Shown: positions 25,525 through 32,900 of the stretch, in pieces
Numbering within the stretch: the stretch's first letter is position 1
Layout: each line of letters starts with the position of its first letter
Assembly (NCBI RefSeq): GCF_016862455.1
Contig: NZ_BOMZ01000044.1
Coordinates: 1-64,000 of the forward strand
Length of the DNA stretch: 64,000 bases
Direction: 5' to 3'
Source of the DNA: Actinoplanes utahensis
GTDB lineage: Bacteria; Actinomycetota; Actinomycetes; Mycobacteriales; Micromonosporaceae
Notes under the pieces: generated by a model
What the model saw: the letters and a program-made list of their open reading frames with translations, nothing else
The model's database searches: none
Told to the model about the DNA's origin: nothing
Program-made: the position numbers and the translations under genes

Positions 25525-26529
25525 TCAGCAGGGCGTAATGCGAACGCTGAGGTACGGGGACAGGGCGCGCAGGAAGTCCGGGGCGTCGAAGATCGTGCCG
25601 GCGGAGGCGACGCCGGTGGTGTGGGTGCGGCCGTCGAGGAGGCGGGTGACGGCTTCGACGGCGAGCGGGGCGCTGATCGCGTAGATGTCGTGGCCGGTGG
25701 CGGAGGCACGGCGCTGCTGACGGCCGGATCGGATCAGGACGTCGACGGTGAAGGTCTGGCCGGAGGGGACGGACGGGTCGGGCGCGGGAGTGCCTGGGGT
25801 GGCCAGGTCGGTGGCCGCCGTCGTGGTCATGTACGTGCGCACTTCGGGGATCGCGAGGTGGCTGGGGATGGTCACGACGTCGGCCATGGTGAAGTCGCCG
25901 AGGACGGTGCGGCGGCCCAGTGGCGCGGGGAAGTCCCAGTCGACGGCCGGCAGGTCGCCGTCGGGGGTGTAGTAGTCGAGGCGTCCGCCGGTGTAGCGGA
26001 CTCGCCGGCCGGCCCGCCGGTCGCGGGAGACGGCGCCGGAGGCGAGGGTGCCGGCGGTCGGGTGCCAGCTGCTCAGCCCGTACGCGACATGGGCCTCGTC
26101 CGCCGTCTGCCAGTCGCGCATGGCCGCGGTGACCAGCAGGTCGCCGAGGCCGCCGAAGAAGGCCATCGCCGGGACCACCGCGACGTCCGCGGCCCGCGCC
26201 GGCTCGCTGAAGTGGGTGAACGTGTCGGTGTTCGCCTCGATCTCGGCGGCCACGTCCACGTAGGGGATCTTCGCGCGCAGGGCGGCCTCGATCACCGGTG
26301 CGGCGGTGGCGGCGAACGGGCCGGCGGCGTTGACGACCGCGTGGGCGCCGGCCAGGTCGAGCGCGCCGTCGGCGGCGGCCACCCGGTATCGCAGGTCGGC
26401 GAATTCGCGGAGCCGCGCCTCGTCCCGGCCGATCAGGAGCGGGTCGAATCCGCGGGCGAGCAGCTCCGCCACCACGAAACGGCCGGTGTGCCCGTACGCC
26501 CCGAAAACGGCGACGATCTTTTGAGTCAT
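25525..26529 (-). CDS. Saccharopine-dehydrogenase-like NAD(P)-binding oxidoreductase
   Basis: A 334-aa protein with an N-terminal Rossmann loop (IVAVFGAYGHTGRFVVAELL) and the family's NAAGPFAATAAPVIEAAL segment near residue 70. It resembles the saccharopine dehydrogenase/trans-acting enoyl reductase superfamily, whose substrates are diverse. The ATG at 26529 follows GAGGAGGA at a 7-nt spacing. It is transcribed divergently from a GlxA/AraC regulator across 86 bp holding a perfect TGTCG-N4-CGACA repeat, so it is the likely target of that regulator. Confidence 0.8.
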   Translation of the reverse strand: MTQKIVAVFGAYGHTGRFVVAELLARGFDPLLIGRDEARLREFADLRYRVAAADGALDLAGAHAVVNAAGPFAATAAPVIEAALRAKIPYVDVAAEIEANTDTFTHFSEPARAADVAVVPAMAFFGGLGDLLVTAAMRDWQTADEAHVAYGLSSWHPTAGTLASGAVSRDRRAGRRVRYTGGRLDYYTPDGDLPAVDWDFPAPLGRRTVLGDFTMADVVTIPSHLAIPEVRTYMTTTAATDLATPGTPAPDPSVPSGQTFTVDVLIRSGRQQRRASATGHDIYAISAPLAVEAVTRLLDGRTHTTGVASAGTIFDAPDFLRALSPYLSVRITPC

Positions 26530-26581
26530 CTGTCGTTCCTCCTCGCTGACCATCCTTCAACGACCGCAACGACGGGGCGAG

Positions 26582-26595
26582 TGTCGGGAACGACA
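26582..26595. promoter_or_regulatory. Inverted repeat TGTCG-N4-CGACA, likely GlxA-type operator
   Basis: A perfect 5-4-5 palindrome 20 bp before the regulator ATG and about 55 bp before the oxidoreductase start, in the shared promoter region. Further AACGAC repeats lie next to it. Confidence 0.55.
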
Positions 26596-26615
26596 ATGGC
26601 CGTACAGTTTCGGAC

Positions 26616-27554
26616 ATGACCGTGATCGCGATCGCCGCCACCGACGGGATGCTGCACTTCGAGCTCGCCCTGGCCTGCGAGATCTTCACCCGCGATCCGA
26701 CCGGGCGGGCCGACCCCTGGTACGAGGTGGTGGTCTGCGGCGACGGCCCGGTGCGGGCGGGCCGGTTCGGCATCGAGCCGGACGCGGGCCTGGACCGGCT
26801 CGCCACGGCCGGCACCGTGATCGTCCCGGCGGTCGCCGACGTCGACGCCGAGGTTTCGCCCGCCCTGCTCGACGCGGTCCGCACGGCCCGGGCGGCAGGC
26901 GCCCGCGTCGTCTCGCTGTGCACCGGCGCGTTCGTGCTGGCCGAGGCCGGGGTGCTGGACGGGCTGACGGCCACCACGCACTGGGCGCACACCGATGTGC
27001 TGGCCGAGCGCTATCCGCGGGTCACGGTCGACCCGGATGTGCTCTACGTGGACAACGGCGACGTGCTGTCGTCGGCGGGCAAGGCGGCCGCGGCCGACCT
27101 GTGCCTGCACCTGATCCGCCGGGACCACGGTTCGACGGTCGCCAACGCGGTGGCCCGCCGCCTGGTGGTGCCGCCGCACCGGGCCGGCGGGCAGGCGCAG
27201 TTCGTCACCACCCCGGTGCCGCAACGCGAGGACCATCCGCTCGCCGCGCTGTTCCCCTGGGTGATGGCGCGGCTGGACCGGCCGCTGACCGTGGAGGATC
27301 TGGCCCGACGGGCGAACATGAGCTCCCGCAACCTGGCCCGGCATTTCCGGGCGGTGACCGGGATGACCCCGTTGCAGTGGCTGTCCACGCAGCGCATCCG
27401 GCGGGCGCAGGAGCTGCTGGAGAACACCGGCGACAGCATCGACGCGGTCGCCGTCGCGGCCGGCATGGGCACCGCCGCGACGCTGCGGCGGCACTTCCAC
27501 CGGGCCGTGGGGGTGCCGCCGGAGGCGTACCGGCGCTCCTTCCGCGCCTCGTAG
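26616..27554 (+). CDS. GlxA-family AraC-type transcriptional regulator with DJ-1/PfpI-like domain
   Basis: A 312-aa protein. Residues 1 to about 165 are a DJ-1/PfpI-like domain with CTGAFVLAEAGVLDGLTATT, whose cysteine is the usual nucleophile position. Residues 210-310 are a double helix-turn-helix AraC domain (RANMSSRNLARHFRAVTGMT and GMGTAATLRRHFHRAVGVPP). It probably senses a small metabolite and controls the divergent oxidoreductase and itself. A 31-bp tandem duplication covers its last codons and stop. Confidence 0.87.
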   Translation: MTVIAIAATDGMLHFELALACEIFTRDPTGRADPWYEVVVCGDGPVRAGRFGIEPDAGLDRLATAGTVIVPAVADVDAEVSPALLDAVRTARAAGARVVSLCTGAFVLAEAGVLDGLTATTHWAHTDVLAERYPRVTVDPDVLYVDNGDVLSSAGKAAAADLCLHLIRRDHGSTVANAVARRLVVPPHRAGGQAQFVTTPVPQREDHPLAALFPWVMARLDRPLTVEDLARRANMSSRNLARHFRAVTGMTPLQWLSTQRIRRAQELLENTGDSIDAVAVAAGMGTAATLRRHFHRAVGVPPEAYRRSFRAS

Positions 27555-27604
27555 GGGCCAGCCCGGGGAGATCCGCGCTCGCAGGGGGCCGGCCCGGGGA
27601 GATC
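27543..27604 (+). repeat. 31-bp tandem duplication over the regulator stop codon
   Basis: Unit 1 (27543-27573) and unit 2 (27574-27604) share CCCGGGGAGATC and most other bases. Unit 1 contains the regulator stop; unit 2 reaches the stop of the convergent small gene. Confidence 0.85.
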
Positions 27605-27836
27605 AGGTGTCCTGTTCCCGGAGCAGGCGGGCCGCTTCGAGGAGCAGGTCGCGGGGGATCGCCACGAGCCGTTCGCCGTCGCCGAGGGTGACCCCGTCGA
27701 CGTGTGTGTCGACGACGTGTCCCTGTACGAGGACGGTGTCGGGCCCGCTCCGGTAGACGGCCGGGCAGGTCCCCGTGCCGCAGAGGCTGACCACCGGTCG
27801 CACGATCGGTACGGCGGCCTTCTCGTGGTTCGTCAT
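27603..27836 (-). CDS. Small CGxGxCPxVYR protein A (77 aa)
   Basis: A 77-aa protein with SLCGTGTCPAVYRSGPDTVL followed by VQG and a C-terminal helix segment (GERLVAIPRDLLLEAARLL). It is paralogous to the small protein at 28797-29036: the CGxGxCPxVYR core, VQGxxV and GExLVxIPxxLLxAA are shared. The paired cysteines could bind a metal or form a disulfide. I recognise no named family. It follows the XRE/DUF5753 regulator gene by 45 bp and appears to have its own promoter with the TACCGT hexamer 6 nt before the ATG. Confidence 0.75.
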   Translation of the reverse strand: MTNHEKAAVPIVRPVVSLCGTGTCPAVYRSGPDTVLVQGHVVDTHVDGVTLGDGERLVAIPRDLLLEAARLLREQDT

Positions 27837-27842
27837 AACCTC

Positions 27843-27871
27843 ACGGTAGGAACGCCGGTGACACCCGACAA
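27843..27871 (-). promoter_or_regulatory. Promoter of small protein A (-35 TTGTCG, 17 bp, -10 TACCGT)
   Basis: On the minus strand TTGTCG (27871-27866) and TACCGT (27848-27843) are separated by 17 bp. The -10 ends 6 nt before the ATG, giving a leaderless transcript. Confidence 0.45.
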
Positions 27872-27881
27872 GCAGGGCGAT

Positions 27882-28760
27882 TTATCGGGCCGGCAGCATC
27901 ATCTGCACGTAATCGGCCAGGTGACGGCTCAGGATCTCCTCGATATCGGACACGGCGACCCGTTCCAGGGTGTCGAAGGCACGCCGGTAGGTGCGCACCG
28001 TCTCCCGTCCTTTCGACATCACCGTGGTGTTGAGCAGGTCGGCGCTGACGAGCCGGTTGTCGGCGACGTAGAAGCCGTGCAACGGCGCCATCGGCAGGGT
28101 CGCGTCGTCCGGCACGATCAGGATGTGCACGTTGTCCAGCGCGTTCAGATCACGGAGGCGCTGGATCTGCGCGATCATGTCAGCGGGCCCGCACACCCGG
28201 TTGCGCAGCACCTGCTCGCTGATCAGGAAGCGGAACTCCCGGCCGGGCTCCATCAGAAGCTCGCTGCGTTTGATGCGGGCGGTGACGGCCTCGGAGACGG
28301 TGACCGCCGAGGCGGAGAGCCGGGCGTCCTCCAGCCCCTCGGTCAGGCCGGTCATCACGGCCCACGCGTAACCGCTGGTCTGGAGCAGGCCGGGCACCAC
28401 CGCCGGCTGGAAGATCCGCAGCTCCCTGGCGGCCGCCTCGATCCGGTTGATCTCGCTCTGGATGGTGGCGAGGCCGGGCTGGGCCCAGATCCAGTCGGTG
28501 ACCCGGTTGTCGGCGTGTTCGGCGAGCTCCACCAGTCGCTCCACCTCGGCGGGGGGCAGGCCGAGCTCCCCGGCGATCATCCGCACGTCGCCGGGCTCGG
28601 CGGCGACCACGCCGGTCTCCAGGCGGGAGATCTTGGCCTGGCTCATGCCGACCCGATCGCCGAGGGCCTGGCCGCTCAGCCCCTGCCGTCGGCGGCACCG
28701 CGCCAGAATCTGTCCGATCGTCTCGACGGGCTGGTCGGCCGGTTCGGGCGAGTCAGACAC
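27882..28760 (-). CDS. XRE-family regulator with DUF5753 ligand-sensing domain
   Basis: A 292-aa protein. The N-terminal helix-turn-helix (LSGQALGDRVGMSQAKISRL, residues about 29-48) is followed by the DUF5753 region (QPAVVPGLLQTSGYAWAVMT). This is the architecture of the many actinobacterial regulators, some tied to development, that are usually paired with a small DUF397 protein. Here no DUF397 gene is next to it; instead two CGxGxCPxVYR small proteins flank it on the same strand. The GTG at 28760 follows GGAGGGGGG at a rather long spacing. TAAGAT overlapping the upstream stop could be a -10. Confidence 0.85.
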   Translation of the reverse strand: MSDSPEPADQPVETIGQILARCRRRQGLSGQALGDRVGMSQAKISRLETGVVAAEPGDVRMIAGELGLPPAEVERLVELAEHADNRVTDWIWAQPGLATIQSEINRIEAAARELRIFQPAVVPGLLQTSGYAWAVMTGLTEGLEDARLSASAVTVSEAVTARIKRSELLMEPGREFRFLISEQVLRNRVCGPADMIAQIQRLRDLNALDNVHILIVPDDATLPMAPLHGFYVADNRLVSADLLNTTVMSKGRETVRTYRRAFDTLERVAVSDIEEILSRHLADYVQMMLPAR

Positions 28761-28796
28761 CGCACTCGCCCCCCTCCGTCTCGTCAGGAATTCATC

Positions 28797-29036
28797 TTAT
28801 TCAGTACTCCGCATGGCCGCCTCGAGCAGTTCCATCGGAATCTCCACGAGTTGCTCACCGGCTGGCACGTCGATGTCGACGCTGTCCGAGGCGACGGTGT
28901 AACCCTGCACCACCAGGGTGTTGCGGTCGGTCCGGTAGACGGTCGGGCAACTGCCGGGACCGCAGACCGTGGTGACGAGGGTCAGCTTGGGGGCGTCGGT
29001 GCCGCTGCCCGGAACGCCCTGATTGTCAGAATTCAC
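28797..29036 (-). CDS. Small CGxGxCPxVYR protein B (79 aa)
   Basis: A 79-aa protein with TTVCGPGSCPTVYRTDRNTL followed by VVQG, then GEQLVEIPMELLEAA. It is a paralogue of protein A with the same cysteine spacing. The GTG at 29036 is preferred over a longer frame from 29102 because it gives the same length as protein A and has TAATCT 7 nt upstream, as in leaderless genes; no ribosome site is visible. It is the first gene of the B-regulator-A set. Function unknown. Confidence 0.7.
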   Translation of the reverse strand: MNSDNQGVPGSGTDAPKLTLVTTVCGPGSCPTVYRTDRNTLVVQGYTVASDSVDIDVPAGEQLVEIPMELLEAAMRSTE

Positions 29037-29049
29037 AAGCAGAAGATTA
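29037..29049 (-). promoter_or_regulatory. Leaderless-type -10 (TAATCT) of small protein B
   Basis: TAATCT (29049-29044) is followed by 7 nt and then GTG. Confidence 0.45.
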
Positions 29050-29102
29050 CGTCCGTTGTCAAGGCCCGGCAGGCTTGTCGAATATTCGGCTTCGCGACTC
29101 AC

Positions 29103-29385
29103 CTAACCACAACCCCGCTGGTAAGCAAGGGTTGACGCGGGCCACTTTGTTCACCCAGTGACACCGTGACGGGGACCGAGCCTATACATCGGATCACCTG
29201 ATCGGAAGTCCACATTCACTCTGTGGCATGACGATTGCGATCAATCGCATAGAAGTGCATATTCGTTCTCAAGGGTCACGGGCTGTCATCTCCCTCCAGC
29301 GTTGGATCACGGACGGTGATCACTCACGACCCCGTCGGTGCATATGCGCGGTGATCCCGCGCGGACACCAGGATCGGAGGCTGTC
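29103..29385. other. 283-bp intergenic region before the small membrane protein pair
   Basis: Less GC-rich than its surroundings. It contains palindromes GATCA-CC-TGATC (29192-29203) and TGCGAT-CA-ATCGCA (29236-29249), and a TATACAT hexamer-like sequence at 29183-29189 that could be a -10. No coding signature is seen. Confidence 0.5.
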
Positions 29386-29661
29386 ATGTCCTTCCTTCTC
29401 ACCTCCCTCTCCGTGGCCCGGGAAGCGGCGCCGCGGGACCCGGCGCCCTGGGATGCGATCGGCACGTCCCTGCTGTCGCAGCCCCTGCTCTACCTGGCGC
29501 TCGCCGGGGTCTGCCTCGTCGTCGTCCTGCGCTTGCTGAAGCGGGCGATGTCCCCGATCGGGGCTCTCATCCAGGCCGTGGCGGCCGCGGCGACGGTCGC
29601 CTTCGCTGCCATGATCGCCCTCGCGATGCTCGTCGCGGCCGCCGTCGCGACGATGCGATGA
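29386..29661 (+). CDS. Small membrane protein, two helices (91 aa)
   Basis: The ATG at 29386 follows GGAGG at a 6-nt spacing. The product has helix 1 around LLYLALAGVCLVVVLRLL (residues 29-46), a short positive loop (KRAM), and helix 2 from ALIQAVAAAATVAFAAMIAL (residues 58-88). I recognise no family. The next gene begins 19 bp downstream, so they form an operon. Confidence 0.65.
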   Translation: MSFLLTSLSVAREAAPRDPAPWDAIGTSLLSQPLLYLALAGVCLVVVLRLLKRAMSPIGALIQAVAAAATVAFAAMIALAMLVAAAVATMR

Positions 29662-29680
29662 GCGGCGAGGAGGTACCGAG

Positions 29681-29917
29681 ATGCCCGGTCATCTGGTGCT
29701 GATCGCGCTCGGGGCGCTCGCGGTGATCGTGCTGACCGAGATCGTCGCGGCCGCGCTGCCGGTGGTCATCGTGATCACGGTGGTTCCGCCGGAGGAGCGG
29801 GAGGCGCTCGCCCGGCTGCTGGCCGCGTGCGACAGTTCCCGGCGGCTCCGGCTGTGGCCGGCACTGCGGCTGGCCGTACGGGAACGCCGTAGGCAGCTCA
29901 CGACTAGTCGATCATGA
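29681..29917 (+). CDS. Small membrane protein, one helix with basic tail (78 aa)
   Basis: The ATG follows GAGGAGG at a 7-nt spacing. One long hydrophobic stretch (LVLIALGALAVIVLTEIVAA to about residue 36) precedes a basic cytoplasmic tail with ERRRQLTTSRS. Its last 14 bp overlap tail-to-tail with the kinase/GGDEF gene. No family recognised. Confidence 0.6.
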   Translation: MPGHLVLIALGALAVIVLTEIVAAALPVVIVITVVPPEEREALARLLAACDSSRRLRLWPALRLAVRERRRQLTTSRS

Positions 29918-32900
29918 CACGGTTCCGGCCGGACTCCTTCGCGCGGTAGAGCGCATGGTCGGCCCGGGCCAGCAGCTCGTCCAGGCTGGTGTCACCGGGG
30001 GCGAGCTGCGTCAGGCCGACGCTGATGGTCACCGGGATCGGGCCGGCCGCGCTCGGGACCGGCTCGGCGCAGACCGCCCGGCGGATCCGTTCGGCCAGTT
30101 CGGCGGCGTGCCCATCGTGGTCGGGCAGCACGGCGGCGAACTCCTCGCCGCCGTAACGGCCGAGCACGTCGGAGTGACGCAGGCAGCCCCGGATCCGGGC
30201 GGCGACGGTACGGATCACCTCGTCCCCCACCCCGTGCCCGTACGTGTCGTTGATCGACTTGAACTTGTCGATGTCCAGCATCACGGCCGCGAGCTGGCGC
30301 CCGTTGCGCGCGGCCGCCTGGACCAACGCGCCGGAGATGGCGTAGAAGTGCCGCCGGTTGTGCTGCCCGGTCAGCTCGTCGGTGGTGGCCAGCTCCTGTA
30401 CCCGGCTGAACAGGCGGGCGTTCTCGTACGCCGCCATGCCCTGGGTGGCGAGCGCCGCCGCGACCTGACGGCTGGTGTCGTCGAGCCCGCTGCCGCCGAC
30501 CAGCACGGCGCCGGCCGGGCCGTCGCGTCCGGTCAGGGGCACGGCCAGCGCCACCGGGGCGCCGGCGAGCATCCGTTCCCGTACCCCCGCGGTCTCCGCC
30601 GGATCCAGCAACTCGGGCGCCTCGCCCAGGGTCAGCTGCAGGGTCGCGCCGACCGCCTCCGGCGGCGCCGAACCGACCACCGACAGCACCTCGCCGTCCC
30701 GGCTGATCAGGCAGCCGGCCGAGGCGCCGAGCTGCGTCTGGAGCGTGCCGGACAGCTGCCGCAGCAGGCGGTCCGGCTCCAGGATCGCGCTGAGCTCGGC
30801 GAGGCTGGCCCGCAGCATCTCGGCGAGCGCCTGCTGTTTGCGCGCCGCCTCGACGGCCGAGTGCAGCTGGGCGGCCCGGGCGGTCTCCAGGGACAGTGCG
30901 ACGTGGCTGCTGACCGCGGTGAGCACGGCGACGTCCTCGTCGGTGAAGATGCCGCGGGCGAGCCGGCTGTCCAGGTAGACGACCGCGACGAGACGGCCCT
31001 TGAACTGGACCGGGGCGATCAGGATGCTGCGCAGGCCGTGCACGACGGCGCTGCGGGAACCGAGGGCGGCGCCCTGCTCGGTGCCGGTGACCACCAGCGG
31101 TTCGCCGGTCTCGGCGACCCGGCGGACCAGGCTGGCGCCGTACTCGCCGGTTTCCGCGAGGTCGCCGGAGACGTCCCGGCCGGAGTACCGGACGGGTTCG
31201 CCGAACTCGTCGAGCAGGAAGAAGATGGCCCGTTCGGCGCCGAGGATGCGCAACATCTCGTCGAGGGCGACGCTGGCCAGCTGCTGCGGGTCGAGGATGG
31301 TCGCGGCGGCCGCGCCGACCTGCTGCAACGCGTCCAGGTGCCGGTTGCGGCCGGAGGCCGGGCGGCGTTCGGCGACGGTCCGGCGGTGCGTCCCGGCACC
31401 CTCGTCCACCCCGAATTCGGTACGGGTCTGCCGCCGCCGCTGCTCCCACCCGTGGAACGTGGTCATCCCGAGCGCGAACCGGGCCTGCCGGTCGGCCTCG
31501 TTGGTCATGCCCATCGCCCGCATGGCCCGCGCCCGGATCCGAAACACCTCGTACTGGATGAACGGCGCGTCGACCTGCCGCAGCCGCCGTTCGGCCTCGT
31601 CGGCGAGCTTGACGCAGCGCTGCGGCTCCCCGGCGGCCAGGTGCAGTGACGCCTTGGTGGTCAGGTGGACGCAGCGCAGCAGCGGGGTGCCGCCGACCCG
31701 GCCGAGGTCGCGGATCGCGTCACGGGCCACCGCGAGCCGGGCCGGGCGGTCGGCGTCGGCGGCGTACCGGAACTGGATGAGCCGGGCGTGCGCCCGGTAC
31801 ACGTACAGCCACCGGTGCTGCGGCATCAGCTCGCCGCGGCGCAGCCCGAGCGCGAAGAACTCGTCGAGCACCTCCTCCAGTTGCGGGCCGACCTCGCCCT
31901 GTTCGAGGAGGACGCAGGCGGCGGCGGTGAGGCTGTTGGCCCGCTGCACCCGGGTGCCGGTGCCGGGCGGGAACGCCTCACGCAGCCGTTTGAGGGCGGC
32001 GGCCGCCTCGCCGAACCGGCTCTGCCCGGCGGGGACCATCACGCTGAGCATGCCCAGCGAGGTGCCGAACGCGAGCGCGGGGTCGGCGAGGTGGCTGACG
32101 CCGCGCTCGTACTCGCGGGCCGCCTCGTCGACGTACCCCCGCAGCAGGTAACGCAGGCCCAGGGTGGCGTACCCGGGGATGAGCTGCGCCGGGACGTACC
32201 ACCGGGCGTTGCGGGTGGTGGTCCTCTCCCACACGCTGCCGTCGTCGGCGCCACTCATCAGCAGCGCGCAGCCACGCATCCACTCGACGTAGGCGCCCAG
32301 GCCGGGATCGCCCAGCCCCGCGGCGACGGCGGCGGCCCGCTGCAGGCAGCGGTCGCTGGTACCGCGCAATCTGATCACCGCGGTGACGTACCCGATCAGG
32401 CTGTACACCCGGACGTACTCGGCGCAGGGACCGAGACGGTTCACCGCGTAGAGGGCCCGCAACGCCAGGATGCCCGCCTCCTTCAGGTGCAGGCCGACCC
32501 CGGCGGCATAGCCGCCCGCGTCGAGGACGGCGGCGAGCGCGGCGAGCGTCTCCCGGTTGCCGCCGCGTGCGGTTCCGAAGCCGATTCCGGTACGCCGTAC
32601 GAGCCCACCCGCCAGCGCGATGAACAGCGTCGTGATCAGCGCGAACACGCCCCCCGGCAGCGGCCGGCGCAGCTCCGACAGCGCGTTGCGGGTGGCCTCC
32701 AGGGCCTTGTCGTCGGCCCATACCGTGTGGTGCCGCTCGATGCGGGTGGTGAGCAGCCGGGCCCGGGTCACCCGGTCCGGCTCACCGGCCAGCGCCCGGT
32801 CGAGCAACGCATCGGCCTCGTCCAGCCGCCCGGCCCGCAGCAGGGCCTGGGCCAGCACGTGCAGCAGTTCGGTGGCCGGCGCCGGATCCCCGGCGACGGC

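Noticed and set aside
25379-26992. Extension of the 82-aa gene to a 620-aa ORF
   Set aside because: The upstream part is the out-of-frame shadow of the oxidoreductase and regulator genes. A strong ribosome site marks 25378.
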